From NCBI RefSeq assembly GCF_000775285.1, contig NZ_JJML01000036.1:1-37783 (forward strand): a DNA stretch of 37,783 nt. Direction: 5' to 3'. Under the pieces are notes generated by a model. That model saw only the letters and a list, made by a program, of their open reading frames with translations. It was not told the DNA's origin and made no database searches. A program made the translations under genes and the position numbers. Numbering within the stretch: the first letter of the stretch is position 1; each line of letters opens with the position of its first letter. This DNA comes from Neosynechococcus sphagnicola sy1 (GTDB taxonomy: Bacteria; Cyanobacteriota; Cyanobacteriia; Neosynechococcales; Neosynechococcaceae). Positions 29,244 to 37,411 of this stretch are shown here, piece after piece.

Positions 29244-30620
29244 ATGCCCACTGCCCTTGTCATTGGTTTGGGAAAATCTGGAATTGCGGCTGCTCGTCTT
29301 TTACAACAGCAAGGATGGCAGGTCATCGTCAGCGATCGCCAGATCTCTCCAGCGCTCCTGAACCAACAACAGCAGTTAGCCCGTGAGGGGATTCCCGTTT
29401 GGTTGGGACATGCCTTTGATCTGGAGGCGACCGATACCCCCAGTAATTTAGACCTCGTGGTGGTCAGTCCTGGGGTGCCCTGGGATCTCCCCAAACTCCA
29501 GGCCGCCCGCGATCGCGGTATTGCAATGGTGGGAGAAATTGAGCTAGCTTGGCGCACCCTGGGTCAGAGTCCCTGGGTTGGCGTCACTGGCACCAACGGC
29601 AAGACAACCACCACGGCGTTAATCGCGGCAATCTTTGCCCAAGCGGGTCTCCAAGCCCCGGCCTGTGGGAATATTGGCTTTGCGGCCTGCGAATTAGCAA
29701 CCGCCGCCCTCACCGCCGCCCAGCCGCCAGATTGGGTGATTGCTGAGATCAGCAGCTACCAGATTGAATCCTCCTCCACCGTAGCCCCCCGAATTGGGGT
29801 CTGGACAACCTTTACCCCCGATCATTTGAGTCGCCACTACACCCTGGAGAACTACTTCCGCATCAAAGCGTCACTCCTGCAAGCCTCAGAACAGCGGGTC
29901 TTAAACGCTGATGATCCCTTCCTGAATCAACACTGTGTTGCAGGCTGGTCAGATATTTGCTGGACCAGTACCCAGGGGAAATCTCATTTACCTGCCGACC
30001 CCAACCTGGGGGTTTACCTGGAAGATGGCTGGGTAATCGCCCAGGGGGAACCAATTGTTCAGGCAACCCAACTGCGGATGTTGGGGCAGCATAATCTGCA
30101 AAATCTGCTGATGGCAGTGGCTGTAGCGCGACTGGCAGGCATCGAATCAGCGGCGATCGCCGCTGCCGTGGCAACGTTTCCAGGGGTGGCGCACCGATTG
30201 GAACACATTGGCACCTGGCAGGGGGTCACCTTTATTAACGACAGCAAAGCCACCAACTATGATGCCGCCCAGGTGGGATTGGCAGCGGTCAAGGCGCCGG
30301 CGATTCTCATCGCTGGCGGCGAAGCCAAAGCTGGGGATGATCAGGGTTGGATTGCCACCATTCAGGCTCAGGCAGCCCATGTGTTGCTGATTGGTAGTGC
30401 GGCTCCTGCCTTTGCCCAGCGCCTCGACCAAGCGGGTTATCACGCCTACGACATTGTGGAGACGATGGAACGTGCGATTCCCAGAGCGGCAACCCTGGCC
30501 CAACAAGTCAAGGCTGCGGTGGTGTTACTGTCTCCAGCCTGCGCCAGTTTTGATCAGTACCCCAACTTTGAGACTCGGGGTGATCATTTCCGGCGCATTT
30601 GCCAGGAGCATTTCAGCTAG
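29244..30620 (+). CDS. murD: UDP-N-acetylmuramoyl-L-alanine--D-glutamate ligase
   Basis: MurD adds D-Glu to UDP-MurNAc-L-Ala in cytoplasmic peptidoglycan synthesis. The 458-residue protein is full length: Rossmann-like N-terminus [20 protein letters not shown]-binding P-loop [27 protein letters not shown], then the Mur ligase signature [39 protein letters not shown], and the C-terminal domain with [19 protein letters not shown]. It stands alone; other division and cell-wall genes are not adjacent. Its 3' end overlaps the convergent SPOR-like gene by 4 bases. Confidence 0.98.
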   Translation: MPTALVIGLGKSGIAAARLLQQQGWQVIVSDRQISPALLNQQQQLAREGIPVWLGHAFDLEATDTPSNLDLVVVSPGVPWDLPKLQAARDRGIAMVGEIELAWRTLGQSPWVGVTGTNGKTTTTALIAAIFAQAGLQAPACGNIGFAACELATAALTAAQPPDWVIAEISSYQIESSSTVAPRIGVWTTFTPDHLSRHYTLENYFRIKASLLQASEQRVLNADDPFLNQHCVAGWSDICWTSTQGKSHLPADPNLGVYLEDGWVIAQGEPIVQATQLRMLGQHNLQNLLMAVAVARLAGIESAAIAAAVATFPGVAHRLEHIGTWQGVTFINDSKATNYDAAQVGLAAVKAPAILIAGGEAKAGDDQGWIATIQAQAAHVLLIGSAAPAFAQRLDQAGYHAYDIVETMERAIPRAATLAQQVKAAVVLLSPACASFDQYPNFETRGDHFRRICQEHFS

Positions 30621-31243
30621 TTATAGGGTTCAACGGTGGCGGGTAGGCCATTGCTAACGAGTAATTGCAGTAGCTCATCTGCCTTGGCGCGATCGCTAAA
30701 TGCACCAGCCTGCATGATCGCTCGACCATTGGAGAAGGTGCGAAATGCCCCCGGCACTAAACTCTTCACCAGGGTTTGTTCATTGGCATTTTCGGCAGCC
30801 ACCACGACTCGGTAGCGCAATCCCAGGGCTGCGGGCTGCACAGCCACTGCGGGGGGCAAAATCACGGGCGGACTGTCACCATTGCCCACCGGAATCTCAG
30901 AGTTAGGAACCGGTAGGATTGATCCAGCGACGGGAGCGGCTCCCAGGGTGGGAGGGGGATTCAGCATGGCTGGTGTGGCAGTTGGTGTAGACCGAAGGGC
31001 GGCTGGGGTTGGTGGCAGGCTTAAGGCATCTGGGGGAGGCACCGGAATCTCGATCCCCCCAGCATTGGAGAGGGGAGGATTCGGGAGCGACTTATTGGTG
31101 GTCGGGGGAATGAGATTCAGGGGGAGACTGATCGGTGACGGGGAGGTAGGAATTTTGGGAGTGGGGAGAGCACTGGTGCTGGAGACCATGGGTAACCCCG
31201 GCAAGGCGCGAACGGGGGTAACTGACTGGAAGCAGGGGCTGGC
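30617..31243 (-). CDS. SPOR-like C-terminal segment, probably part of the DUF1565 protein
   Basis: The frame is open from 31243 with no ATG before a Pro-rich region; a TTG at 31204 is the first possible start. It encodes a Pro/Ser-rich linker ([15 protein letters not shown]) and a SPOR-like domain of about 75 residues ([58 protein letters not shown]). The same IEIPVPPP motif occurs near the end of the preceding DUF1565 frame, and cyanobacterial DUF1565 proteins commonly end in such a segment. I think the two are one protein split by two one-base losses near 31206-31265, within short C or G runs, but separate genes remain possible. Confidence 0.65.
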   Translation of the reverse strand, partial: ASPCFQSVTPVRALPGLPMVSSTSALPTPKIPTSPSPISLPLNLIPPTTNKSLPNPPLSNAGGIEIPVPPPDALSLPPTPAALRSTPTATPAMLNPPPTLGAAPVAGSILPVPNSEIPVGNGDSPPVILPPAVAVQPAALGLRYRVVVAAENANEQTLVKSLVPGAFRTFSNGRAIMQAGAFSDRAKADELLQLLVSNGLPATVEPYN

Positions 31244-31253
31244 CTAACAGGAA

Positions 31254-32627
31254 TCAGGAGGGCGGGGTGTTCTGGGAAGGTAAGGGGGGAAGACCACTGG
31301 CCATGGAGTCAGGAGGGGCGCTAGGGCTTTGGGAGGGTTGCCAGCTTGATTGCATTTCCGGGGGCGGAACGGGAATTTCAATGGCTGTGGGGGTACCGTT
31401 ACCCGTGGGAAGCCCTGAGGCAGAACCACCCCGAGAGCTGGGTAGAGAGCGAGGGGTTAAATTCACCGTCACGGGACTGGGGATCTGGGGACGGATCGGG
31501 GCAACTGCCACCCTGGGATTGAGCGCCCCTCCTAGATCCACCCGCCCACTGATTTGATTCCCTGAGAACTGATTGCCATAGGCCAGGAGAATTTGATTCC
31601 TGGCGGCATTGTTAATATCAAACCGCCCATTATTGCGAAAGAGATTGCGACCTGCTTCCATCCGGCTTCCCAGGTCGGGGGCAGCTAGGGCGATCGCGAC
31701 CAATCCATCCCGTTGGCAGTTTTCAATCACATTATCCCGCAGGATCGGACGGGCACTGGACTGCACAACCACCCCATCTTTATTGAAACTGATGCGGTTT
31801 TTGACTAAGACTGGGGCTGCACTCATGCCGATATTCACCCCAAAGCCAGTGTTTTCAAAAACATTGTCCTGCACCTGGGGTTGGGCCGTTCCAAAGACAC
31901 TGATGCCACTGGCACCATTCTGGTAAAAATAATTGCGCTGAATCAGTGCTGTGCTGCGGCCATTCACAGAGATACCATCATGGGTGCTGGCGGTAAACGT
32001 ACTGTCAGTGATAGTGGGACTACTCGAATCAATCCAGAGTCCATATCCCCTGGGACTGGGGTTGGTAATCGTCACCCCGATGATGCTGGCCTGATTAGCT
32101 CCCAACAAGGCAATATTTTGACTGGCCGCCGTAGGACTGAGAAAGGCACCACCGCCCCGAATGACAATGTTGCGTCCCCGTGAGGGGGCATCTCCCTTCA
32201 GGGTCACACCGGGTTTCATTAGCAGCGGGAACTGTTCCCCGGTATCCAAGCTGTAGGTTCCGGCGGCAAGTTGGATCACGGTATTGGGCTGTGATGCTTG
32301 CAGTGCCTGAGTAATGGTTTTGAAGGGGGCTGTACTGCTGCCATTGCCCCGCAAATCATCCCCAGTTGCTGGGTTCACATACACCAGGGTAGCGATAGTC
32401 GGTACCTGAGCCAGGGTGTGGTTCAACACTCGACTCGGTGTTGTGACTGTCAATGGCACTGCTGCTGTCGCTGGGGCAACTTGTTCTAAGAGCCCCAGTA
32501 GGGCAATGGTGATGACTCCGATGCCGCATCTGATCCCTTGTCGCCAGATGTCCGGTCGTCGGCCTACCGTTGGCGATGAGCCGCGATCAGCATCTTGTTT
32601 CCAACACTCTCCTTCCGTCCAACCCAC
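31254..32627 (-). CDS. DUF1565 right-handed beta-helix protein
   Basis: Exported beta-helix protein. No ATG fits; the frame opens at a TTG (32711), while a GTG at 32627 has GGAGGAG upstream and is preferred. A signal-like stretch (GIGVITIALLGLL to APATAA) is followed by the DUF1565 domain (VYVNPATGDDLRGNGSSTAP, FKTITQALQASQPNTVIQLA) and PbH1-type repeats (NNRISFNKDG-like, for example VLVKNRISFNKDGVVVQSS and PILRDNVIENCQRDGLVAI). The tail is Pro/Ser-rich and stops at 31254, probably early; see the SPOR-like entry. It may bind or cleave polysaccharide at the cell surface, but no catalytic residues can be assigned. Confidence 0.8.
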   Translation of the reverse strand: MGWTEGECWKQDADRGSSPTVGRRPDIWRQGIRCGIGVITIALLGLLEQVAPATAAVPLTVTTPSRVLNHTLAQVPTIATLVYVNPATGDDLRGNGSSTAPFKTITQALQASQPNTVIQLAAGTYSLDTGEQFPLLMKPGVTLKGDAPSRGRNIVIRGGGAFLSPTAASQNIALLGANQASIIGVTITNPSPRGYGLWIDSSSPTITDSTFTASTHDGISVNGRSTALIQRNYFYQNGASGISVFGTAQPQVQDNVFENTGFGVNIGMSAAPVLVKNRISFNKDGVVVQSSARPILRDNVIENCQRDGLVAIALAAPDLGSRMEAGRNLFRNNGRFDINNAARNQILLAYGNQFSGNQISGRVDLGGALNPRVAVAPIRPQIPSPVTVNLTPRSLPSSRGGSASGLPTGNGTPTAIEIPVPPPEMQSSWQPSQSPSAPPDSMASGLPPLPSQNTPPS

Positions 32628-32763
32628 AACCGTTACTCCTCCAAACACACAGGCTATTGTTTCATCTTTGATTGAGATTTCTAAGACACAACTGGAAAAT
32701 TCAGGAGACAATCAATCTATAAAAAGTTTTACTATTTTCATCGATTGACCGCAGCGGGGGCTG

Positions 32764-32805
32764 AGCCTCTAACATCACAGGTCACATCCCGCGATGTTAG
32801 AGGCT
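32764..32805. repeat. 13-bp perfect inverted repeat upstream of thiE
   Basis: AGCCTCTAACATC (32764-32776) and GATGTTAGAGGCT (32793-32805), 16-base spacer, between the divergent DUF1565 and thiE genes. No T-tract follows on either strand. It could be an operator, a leader hairpin or the trace of a small mobile repeat. It does not resemble a TPP riboswitch. Confidence 0.85.
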
Positions 32806-32912
32806 GAACCTGCTTTCCAGCATGAGTGAGTCCCCAGTTGCCAGCCCCCGCCATCTCCAGAAGCGTCTAAGTACCTGCCTGTTAGGATGAAAAAATGGAA
32901 GGAGTTGTTCCA

Positions 32913-34001
32913 ATGGGCAACCAAGAGCATGGGGCTTTGCAGCCCGTCCTCTGCCGGATTTTAGATGCCAATCTAGATCGGGCACGGGAAGGCTTACGAA
33001 TTATCGAGGAATGGTGTCGATTTGGCCTCAACAGTGGCGCGCTCACGGAGGTCTGTAAACACCTGCGCCAAGAACTTGCCATCTGGCATACTGCGGAACT
33101 GCGTTCTGCCCGCGATACCCCAGGTGATCCAGGGACGGAGCTTACCCATCCCCAGGAAGCTCAACGCACGGATCTACAACAAGTTCTGCAAGTCAATTTC
33201 TGCCGAGTTCAGGAAGCCCTCAGGGTGCTGGAAGAGTATGGCAAACTCTACCAACCAGAAATGGGCACTGCTTTTAAGCAGATGCGCTACCAGGTGTACA
33301 CCCTAGAAAGTAATTTATTGGCAGGTCACCGCCACCAGCGCCTCCTGCGATCGCACCTGTACCTGGTGACCTCGCCCACGGAGTCATTGCCGGCGGTTGT
33401 CGAAGCAGCCCTGCAAGGGGGGGTGGATGTGGTGCAGTACCGAGACAAAAACAGCGACGATGGGGTGCGGTTGCAGAACGCCAAGCAACTTTGCCATCTC
33501 TGCCATCAATACGGAGCCTTATTTATGGTCAATGATCGGGTGGATCTGGCCTTGGCCGTTGATGCCGATGGAGTTCACCTAGGACAGCAGGATCTACCTG
33601 TTGCCGTAGCTCGCCAGCTCTTGGGGCAGCAACGGTTGATTGGTTGTTCCACCACAAACCCCGATGAGTTAAAGGCAGCCCTTCAATCAGGAGCCGACTA
33701 TATCGGTGTTGGGCCGGTCTATGAAACTCCAACCAAAGCAGGTAAAGCCGCCACAGGGGTAGAATACGTTCGCTATGCAGCTCAGCAGTCAACTCTGCCT
33801 TGGTTTGCCATCGGCGGCATTGATCCTAACAACCTCCAAGAGGTGCTGACTGCGGGAGCAGAACGGGTGGCCGTGGTTCGAGCTATTATGCAGGCAGAGC
33901 AACCGATGCTGGTGACCCAATACTTGGTCTCGCAGTTGAGTCATGTGCAGATGATTCGTGATTACAACGCTCGGATGTCCATGGTCATATCCCATGTCTA
34001 G
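32913..34001 (+). CDS. thiE: thiamine phosphate synthase ThiE with N-terminal ThiD2-like domain
   Basis: ThiE couples HMP pyrophosphate and the thiazole phosphate to thiamine monophosphate. The 362-residue protein starts at the ATG at 32913 with AAGGAG upstream; an ATG at 32895 is less well placed. Residues 1-135 (CRILDANLDRAREGLRIIEE, RVQEALRVLEEYGKL) form the helical N-terminal domain found in cyanobacterial ThiE. The TIM barrel follows with HLYLVTSPTE, DVVQYRDKN, VNDRVDLALAVDADGVHLGQ, GCSTTNPDEL, DYIGVGPVYETPTKAG and WFAIGGIDPNNL. The gene overlaps thiS by 8 bases, so the two are translationally coupled. Confidence 0.97.
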   Translation: MGNQEHGALQPVLCRILDANLDRAREGLRIIEEWCRFGLNSGALTEVCKHLRQELAIWHTAELRSARDTPGDPGTELTHPQEAQRTDLQQVLQVNFCRVQEALRVLEEYGKLYQPEMGTAFKQMRYQVYTLESNLLAGHRHQRLLRSHLYLVTSPTESLPAVVEAALQGGVDVVQYRDKNSDDGVRLQNAKQLCHLCHQYGALFMVNDRVDLALAVDADGVHLGQQDLPVAVARQLLGQQRLIGCSTTNPDELKAALQSGADYIGVGPVYETPTKAGKAATGVEYVRYAAQQSTLPWFAIGGIDPNNLQEVLTAGAERVAVVRAIMQAEQPMLVTQYLVSQLSHVQMIRDYNARMSMVISHV

Positions 34002-34215
34002 TTCCATTACCGAAATTGCCATTCAGGTCAACGGCACTCCTCAGACCTGTCAGCCCCACACTCTATTACCGGATTTATTGACACAACTGGGGCTATCCCC
34101 CCGGCTGGTTGCGGTGGAATACAATGGCGAGATTCTGCATCGCCAGCTCTGGGGGCAGACGGAACTCCAATCCGGCGATCGCCTGGAAATTGTCACCATC
34201 GTTGGGGGCGGCTAG
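33994..34215 (+). CDS. thiS: sulfur carrier protein ThiS
   Basis: Ubiquitin-like protein that carries sulfur as a C-terminal thiocarboxylate for thiazole synthesis by ThiG. The ATG at 33994 overlaps the thiE stop (8 bases) and gives 73 residues; a longer version from 33958 would lie wholly in thiE. The beta-grasp signature is present (EIAIQVNGTPQTC, LLPDLLTQLGLSPRLVAVEY, SGDRLEIVTIVGGG), ending in the required Gly-Gly. The thiE-thiS pair is common in cyanobacteria. Confidence 0.96.
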   Translation: MSSSITEIAIQVNGTPQTCQPHTLLPDLLTQLGLSPRLVAVEYNGEILHRQLWGQTELQSGDRLEIVTIVGGG

Positions 34216-34277
34216 GTACGGAGATCCCCTCGACTCCGCTGCTCACGCCCATCCAGAAGGGAGTAAAGTATGAGAAG

Positions 34278-34293
34278 GACTTGTTAACAAGTC
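34278..34293. promoter_or_regulatory. perfect 16-bp palindrome upstream of the DUF1517 gene
   Basis: GACTTGTTAACAAGTC is an exact self-complement, 160 bases before the DUF1517 start and 62 bases after the thiS stop. Such a sequence is a good candidate for a dimeric regulator site, but its pattern does not match NtcA or cyanobacterial LexA boxes as I know them. Confidence 0.5.
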
Positions 34294-34453
34294 TTAACTA
34301 AAAATTGTCACGTCCTCCAAAAGGGTTACCCCTTAGGGTTCCCGATCATTCCGGCGTTGATCCTCTAGAGCTGACCTTAAGAAAACGTAGGCACCTCCTG
34401 ATTGCCCCTTCAGAAACACATATTCTGTTAACGAGTTGGATAGGTACAGTCTT

Positions 34454-35421
34454 ATGCACAACAAATTTCTTTCAGTTTTCAAACCCTTGTGTAAGTCTCT
34501 GGTGCTCGCTGGACTCATACTGGCTCTGGTGTTCTCCCAGGCTCCAGGGGCATTGGCAGCCCGGTCGGGGGGCGAGTTTCGGGAGGGTCTTTCCGAGCGC
34601 CCAGTCGTACTTATAGTGCCCCCCGTACTAACTATGCCCCCCGGCAGCAGCCCTCTTCTGGTTACGGGTTTGGGGGTGGCTTTGGGTTCCCGTTCCTGAT
34701 TCCCTTCTTTGGGTTTGGGGGGGGGATGGGCAGCTTATTTGGTGTGTTCATCTTCTTGGCGATCGCCAACTTTTTGGTACAAGCCTTTCGCAGATCCCAA
34801 TCAGGAGAAGGTTCTGAGATGGAGGGTTACAGCGATAACCCCACCGTTTCGGTTTCCCAAGTACAGGTGGGTCTGCTGGCTGGGGCACGGGAATTACAAA
34901 TCGATCTAGAAAAGATGGCAAGAGCCGCCAATACCAACTCCTCTGAAGGATTGGTAAAAGTGCTTCAAGAAACCACCCTGGCGCTGCTGCGCCACCCTGA
35001 GTTCTGGGCCTATGCCGGAGCCGAAACTCAACAAACCAAGCTACAAGCAGCAGAAACCCAATTTAACCGTTATTCCCTGGCTGCCCGCAGCAAGATTGCT
35101 GCTGAAACCCTTTCCAATGTCAACAACCAGTTAGAGGATAAAAGTTCTAGCACGGCGCTGCTCAATCCCAATGCCAGTGCTGCCCTTGCCGAGGCTCCCG
35201 GTGAATATATTGTCGTAACGGTATTGGTGGGAGCATTAGGGAAGCTGGCCCTACCGGAGGTCAAAAATACCGATGATCTGCGACGGACTTTAACCCTGTT
35301 AGGGGGAGTTGGCAGTGAGCAACTGCTTGCGGTGGAGGTGATGTGGTCACCGGAAGCCCAAGGTGATGTGCTGACATCTGATGATCTACTGGCGGATTAT
35401 CCGAGCTTACGGCTGATTTAG
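34454..35421 (+). CDS. DUF1517 membrane protein, frameshifted near the N-terminus
   Basis: Cyanobacterial and plant DUF1517 protein, 322 residues after correction. The ATG at 34454 opens a signal peptide (SLVLAGLILALVFSQAPGAL, cut likely after ALA). The frame is lost at ARSGG: the G6 run at 34567-34572 should be G7, after which the text reads RVSGGSFRAPSRTYSAPRTN, then a Gly/Phe-rich stretch and a membrane span (SLFGVFIFLAIANFLVQAF). The rest is the conserved domain (VSQVQVGLLAGARELQIDLE, LVKVLQETTLALLRHPEFWAY trimmed to its core, APGEYIVVTVLVGALGKL). Plant relatives are chloroplast-associated; the function is not established. Confidence 0.87.
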
Positions 35422-35821
35422 TGCTGAGTTTGAGATTATCTCAGCTCTCACCCCCTTTGTTGAAACTTCGCGGCGATATTTCTCCCCCCCAAAGCAAGGG
35501 CAGCCAATCTAGCTTTGTCCTCCCCCCCTGATGGAGAGATCTAGAGTGAGGGATTCTAGGAAAGTGCGATCGCCCCCAACCATCCCTCGACGGTGCCTGG
35601 GCGATCTCCTACCACGACGCTCAATGCGATCGCAAATCTCCTAGGGTAAACCAACATCCATCAACGTTGGTGGCATCTATTAGGTTGGATCTTCAAGCTT
35701 GAAACGATCGCACGAAAAAACGAGACATGAAATATATTGAGTGCTCTCTGCTGTTGGGTTTCCAGGACTCAACTCAATCTACGGCGAGGGGCGATCGCAC
35801 TGAGTAAATAATACCGATAAT
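35422..35821. other. intergenic region after the DUF1517 gene
   Basis: No gene is supported in 400 bases. It contains several GCGATCGC-type sites, C- and T-rich runs, and a near-palindrome CCATCAACGTTGGTGG (35658-35673; core CAACGTTG exact). It marks the change from housekeeping to accessory DNA. Confidence 0.5.
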
Positions 35822-36352
35822 TTAATCAGCCTCACGCACTTGCTGAAGAAACTGTCGAGCCATCTCATAAAAATTTTGATAATTACTTGTGCTTTCAAAT
35901 GCTTTTTTTGGAATAGTATATGCCTGATTATTGTTGAGGATAATCAGTAAATGATTTGGCAATTCTTGCAGACGTTTTACACTAATCCACCTATGACGGG
36001 TTTCATTGACTGAAGTTCTTTCAATGAGTTGAGTAGGTGTTATTTGAATTGTATGTTCACATAAAATCCCGCTGGTTCCATCCTTTGGCAGGTTAACTCG
36101 AAAAAATAGCAAGGAAACGAAATACATAAACAAATTGAAACCCACAATACAGATACCTAGAGTTAGAATTCCCACAACGATCTCAAGCCATAATGCTTCT
36201 TCGATCTTCATGAGAGTCTGTATTATCGTAATCGTGAACAAAGTATAGGCAAATAATTTAGTTAAATTATTTGCCTTATTGGTTTTATAACTATATCGGT
36301 GGGTTGCAAAAAGATCACTAACTTCTAGCTGATAGGTAATTTCTGCTTCCAT
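35822..36352 (-). CDS. YcxB-like membrane protein
   Basis: A 176-residue protein from the ATG at 36352 (a TTG lies 11 codons upstream). The N-terminus (ITYQLEVSDLFATHRYSYK) leads to two membrane spans (LFAYTLFTITIIQTLM and IVVGILTLGICIVGFNLFMY), then a cytoplasmic YcxB-like domain (HTIQITPTQLIERTSVNETR, HRWISVKRLQELPNHLLIIL, QAYTIPKKAF). Function unknown. Base composition is clearly AT-richer than the preceding 35 kb, suggesting acquisition by transfer. Confidence 0.75.
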   Translation of the reverse strand: MEAEITYQLEVSDLFATHRYSYKTNKANNLTKLFAYTLFTITIIQTLMKIEEALWLEIVVGILTLGICIVGFNLFMYFVSLLFFRVNLPKDGTSGILCEHTIQITPTQLIERTSVNETRHRWISVKRLQELPNHLLIILNNNQAYTIPKKAFESTSNYQNFYEMARQFLQQVREAD

Positions 36353-36540
36353 TTTACGGAGTCCATAACCTGATTGACTGAACAAAAGTCCGAGACCCTC
36401 ACCCTAAATCCATCTCCCAGAGTCGGAGGTTCTTATGAGGGAGCAGAGATCTATCAGCCAATCAGGTGTCTAATGGCCTGCTTGTCACCGGACAGCAACA
36501 GTATTTTACTCAAAACAATGACCTGATGTGCTTAGAAGTG

Positions 36541-36575
36541 AAAAAAAAACGCCAGGAAGTTACCCTGGCTTTTTT
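36541..36575. terminator. bidirectional rho-independent terminator
   Basis: GCCAGG (36551-36556) and CCTGGC (36564-36569) with a 7-base loop, preceded by A9 and followed by T6, so it can work on both strands. It sits between the YcxB-like gene (transcribed leftward from 36352) and the Uma2 gene (starting at 36628), with no intact gene running into it from either side. It may belong to a lost gene. Confidence 0.85.
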
Positions 36576-36627
36576 CCTTGTCAACACAATTTGCTAAGGT
36601 GAAAACACAGCCTCTCTGGTAAAGGTC

Positions 36628-37212
36628 ATGGTCAACACCGCCATTCAGCGCCTGACGTTTGAGGAATACCTCGCCTATGACGATGGTACAGGCAACCATT
36701 ATGAATTTGTTGACAGACATCTGATCCTGATGGATCCCCCTAGAATCGAACATTTCTTAATTTCCAAATTACTTGAGCAGCAGTTCGATGCAGAGATCCA
36801 GCGGATGGCCTTATCCTGGCTCACCTTTCGAGAAGCAGGGATTAGAACCGGATATAACAAGTCCAGACTAACTGATTTATGTCTAGTCACGAAAGAGCAG
36901 GCACAAGACTTATTGGGGCAATCTGCTGTCTTTCAAACAGCACCGCTGCTAGTTGTCGAGGTAGTGAGTCCAGAGTCGATCTCCCGAGATTATCACTACA
37001 AGCGCTCTGAATATGCAGCTTTGCATGTACCAGACTATTGGATTGTGGATCCACTGGAGGCAAAAGTGACAGTTTTGCGGTGGGAAGAGGGACTGTATGA
37101 GGAAAGTGTGTTCATTGGTAACCAGGCAGTTGCCTCACCCACGTTTCCCAAGCTACAGCACTTTTCACAACTACTCGGCACAATAGCAGCAATGGGTAAA
37201 ATAGTTTCGTAA
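36628..37212 (+). CDS. Uma2-family protein with IS-derived C-terminus
   Basis: Member of the Uma2 family (PD-(D/E)xK-like fold, very abundant in cyanobacteria, nuclease activity predicted). The 194-residue protein has the usual N-terminus (RLTFEEYLAYDDGTGNHYEF), the LISKLLEQQF helix, VEVVSPESISRDYHYKRSEY with probable active-site acidic and Lys residues, and DYWIVDPLEAKVTVLRWEE. It is native to about L176 (PTFPKL). The next 18 residues are read from the end of the IS630 element in antisense, with the TA target at 37154-37155. The natural C-terminus is therefore replaced. Activity may survive because the core is intact. Confidence 0.85.
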   Translation: MVNTAIQRLTFEEYLAYDDGTGNHYEFVDRHLILMDPPRIEHFLISKLLEQQFDAEIQRMALSWLTFREAGIRTGYNKSRLTDLCLVTKEQAQDLLGQSAVFQTAPLLVVEVVSPESISRDYHYKRSEYAALHVPDYWIVDPLEAKVTVLRWEEGLYEESVFIGNQAVASPTFPKLQHFSQLLGTIAAMGKIVS

Positions 37213-37411
37213 TTCACCACTAGAACATAACATCTCTCCAAGCCTGAGTAACTGAGCAACTGTTTCTGCTGACTTGGGCACAAATTGGCGGACAAATGCC
37301 TTTATTGACCACCATAAGTGTTCGATGGGATTGAATTTTGGGCAGTAAGGACTCATGTAAACTGCTCGTGCGTCTACCGATTCTAAGATTCCTTCAACAC
37401 CCTTAACCTTA
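37154..37411 (-). mobile_element. IS630-family remnant, transposase C-terminus
   Basis: Minus-strand frame ending at TAG 37171-37173 encodes the last 80 residues of an IS630 transposase (VYMSPYCPKFNPIEHLWW, FVRQFVPKSAETVAQLL, LRNYFTHCCYCAE). The motif NPIEHLWW carries the last catalytic Glu. The catalytic N-terminal part is missing because the IS5-type element interrupts it at 37412. The end bases (37154-37167) match those of the element at 474-487. The element is dead by itself, unless a full copy lies beyond the IS5 insertion. Confidence 0.83.

Noticed and set aside
32628-32912. Possible TPP riboswitch ahead of thiE
   Set aside because: The region has the 13-bp inverted repeat but none of the conserved THI-box core that I would expect (CUGAGA, ACCUGAUCUGG-like).
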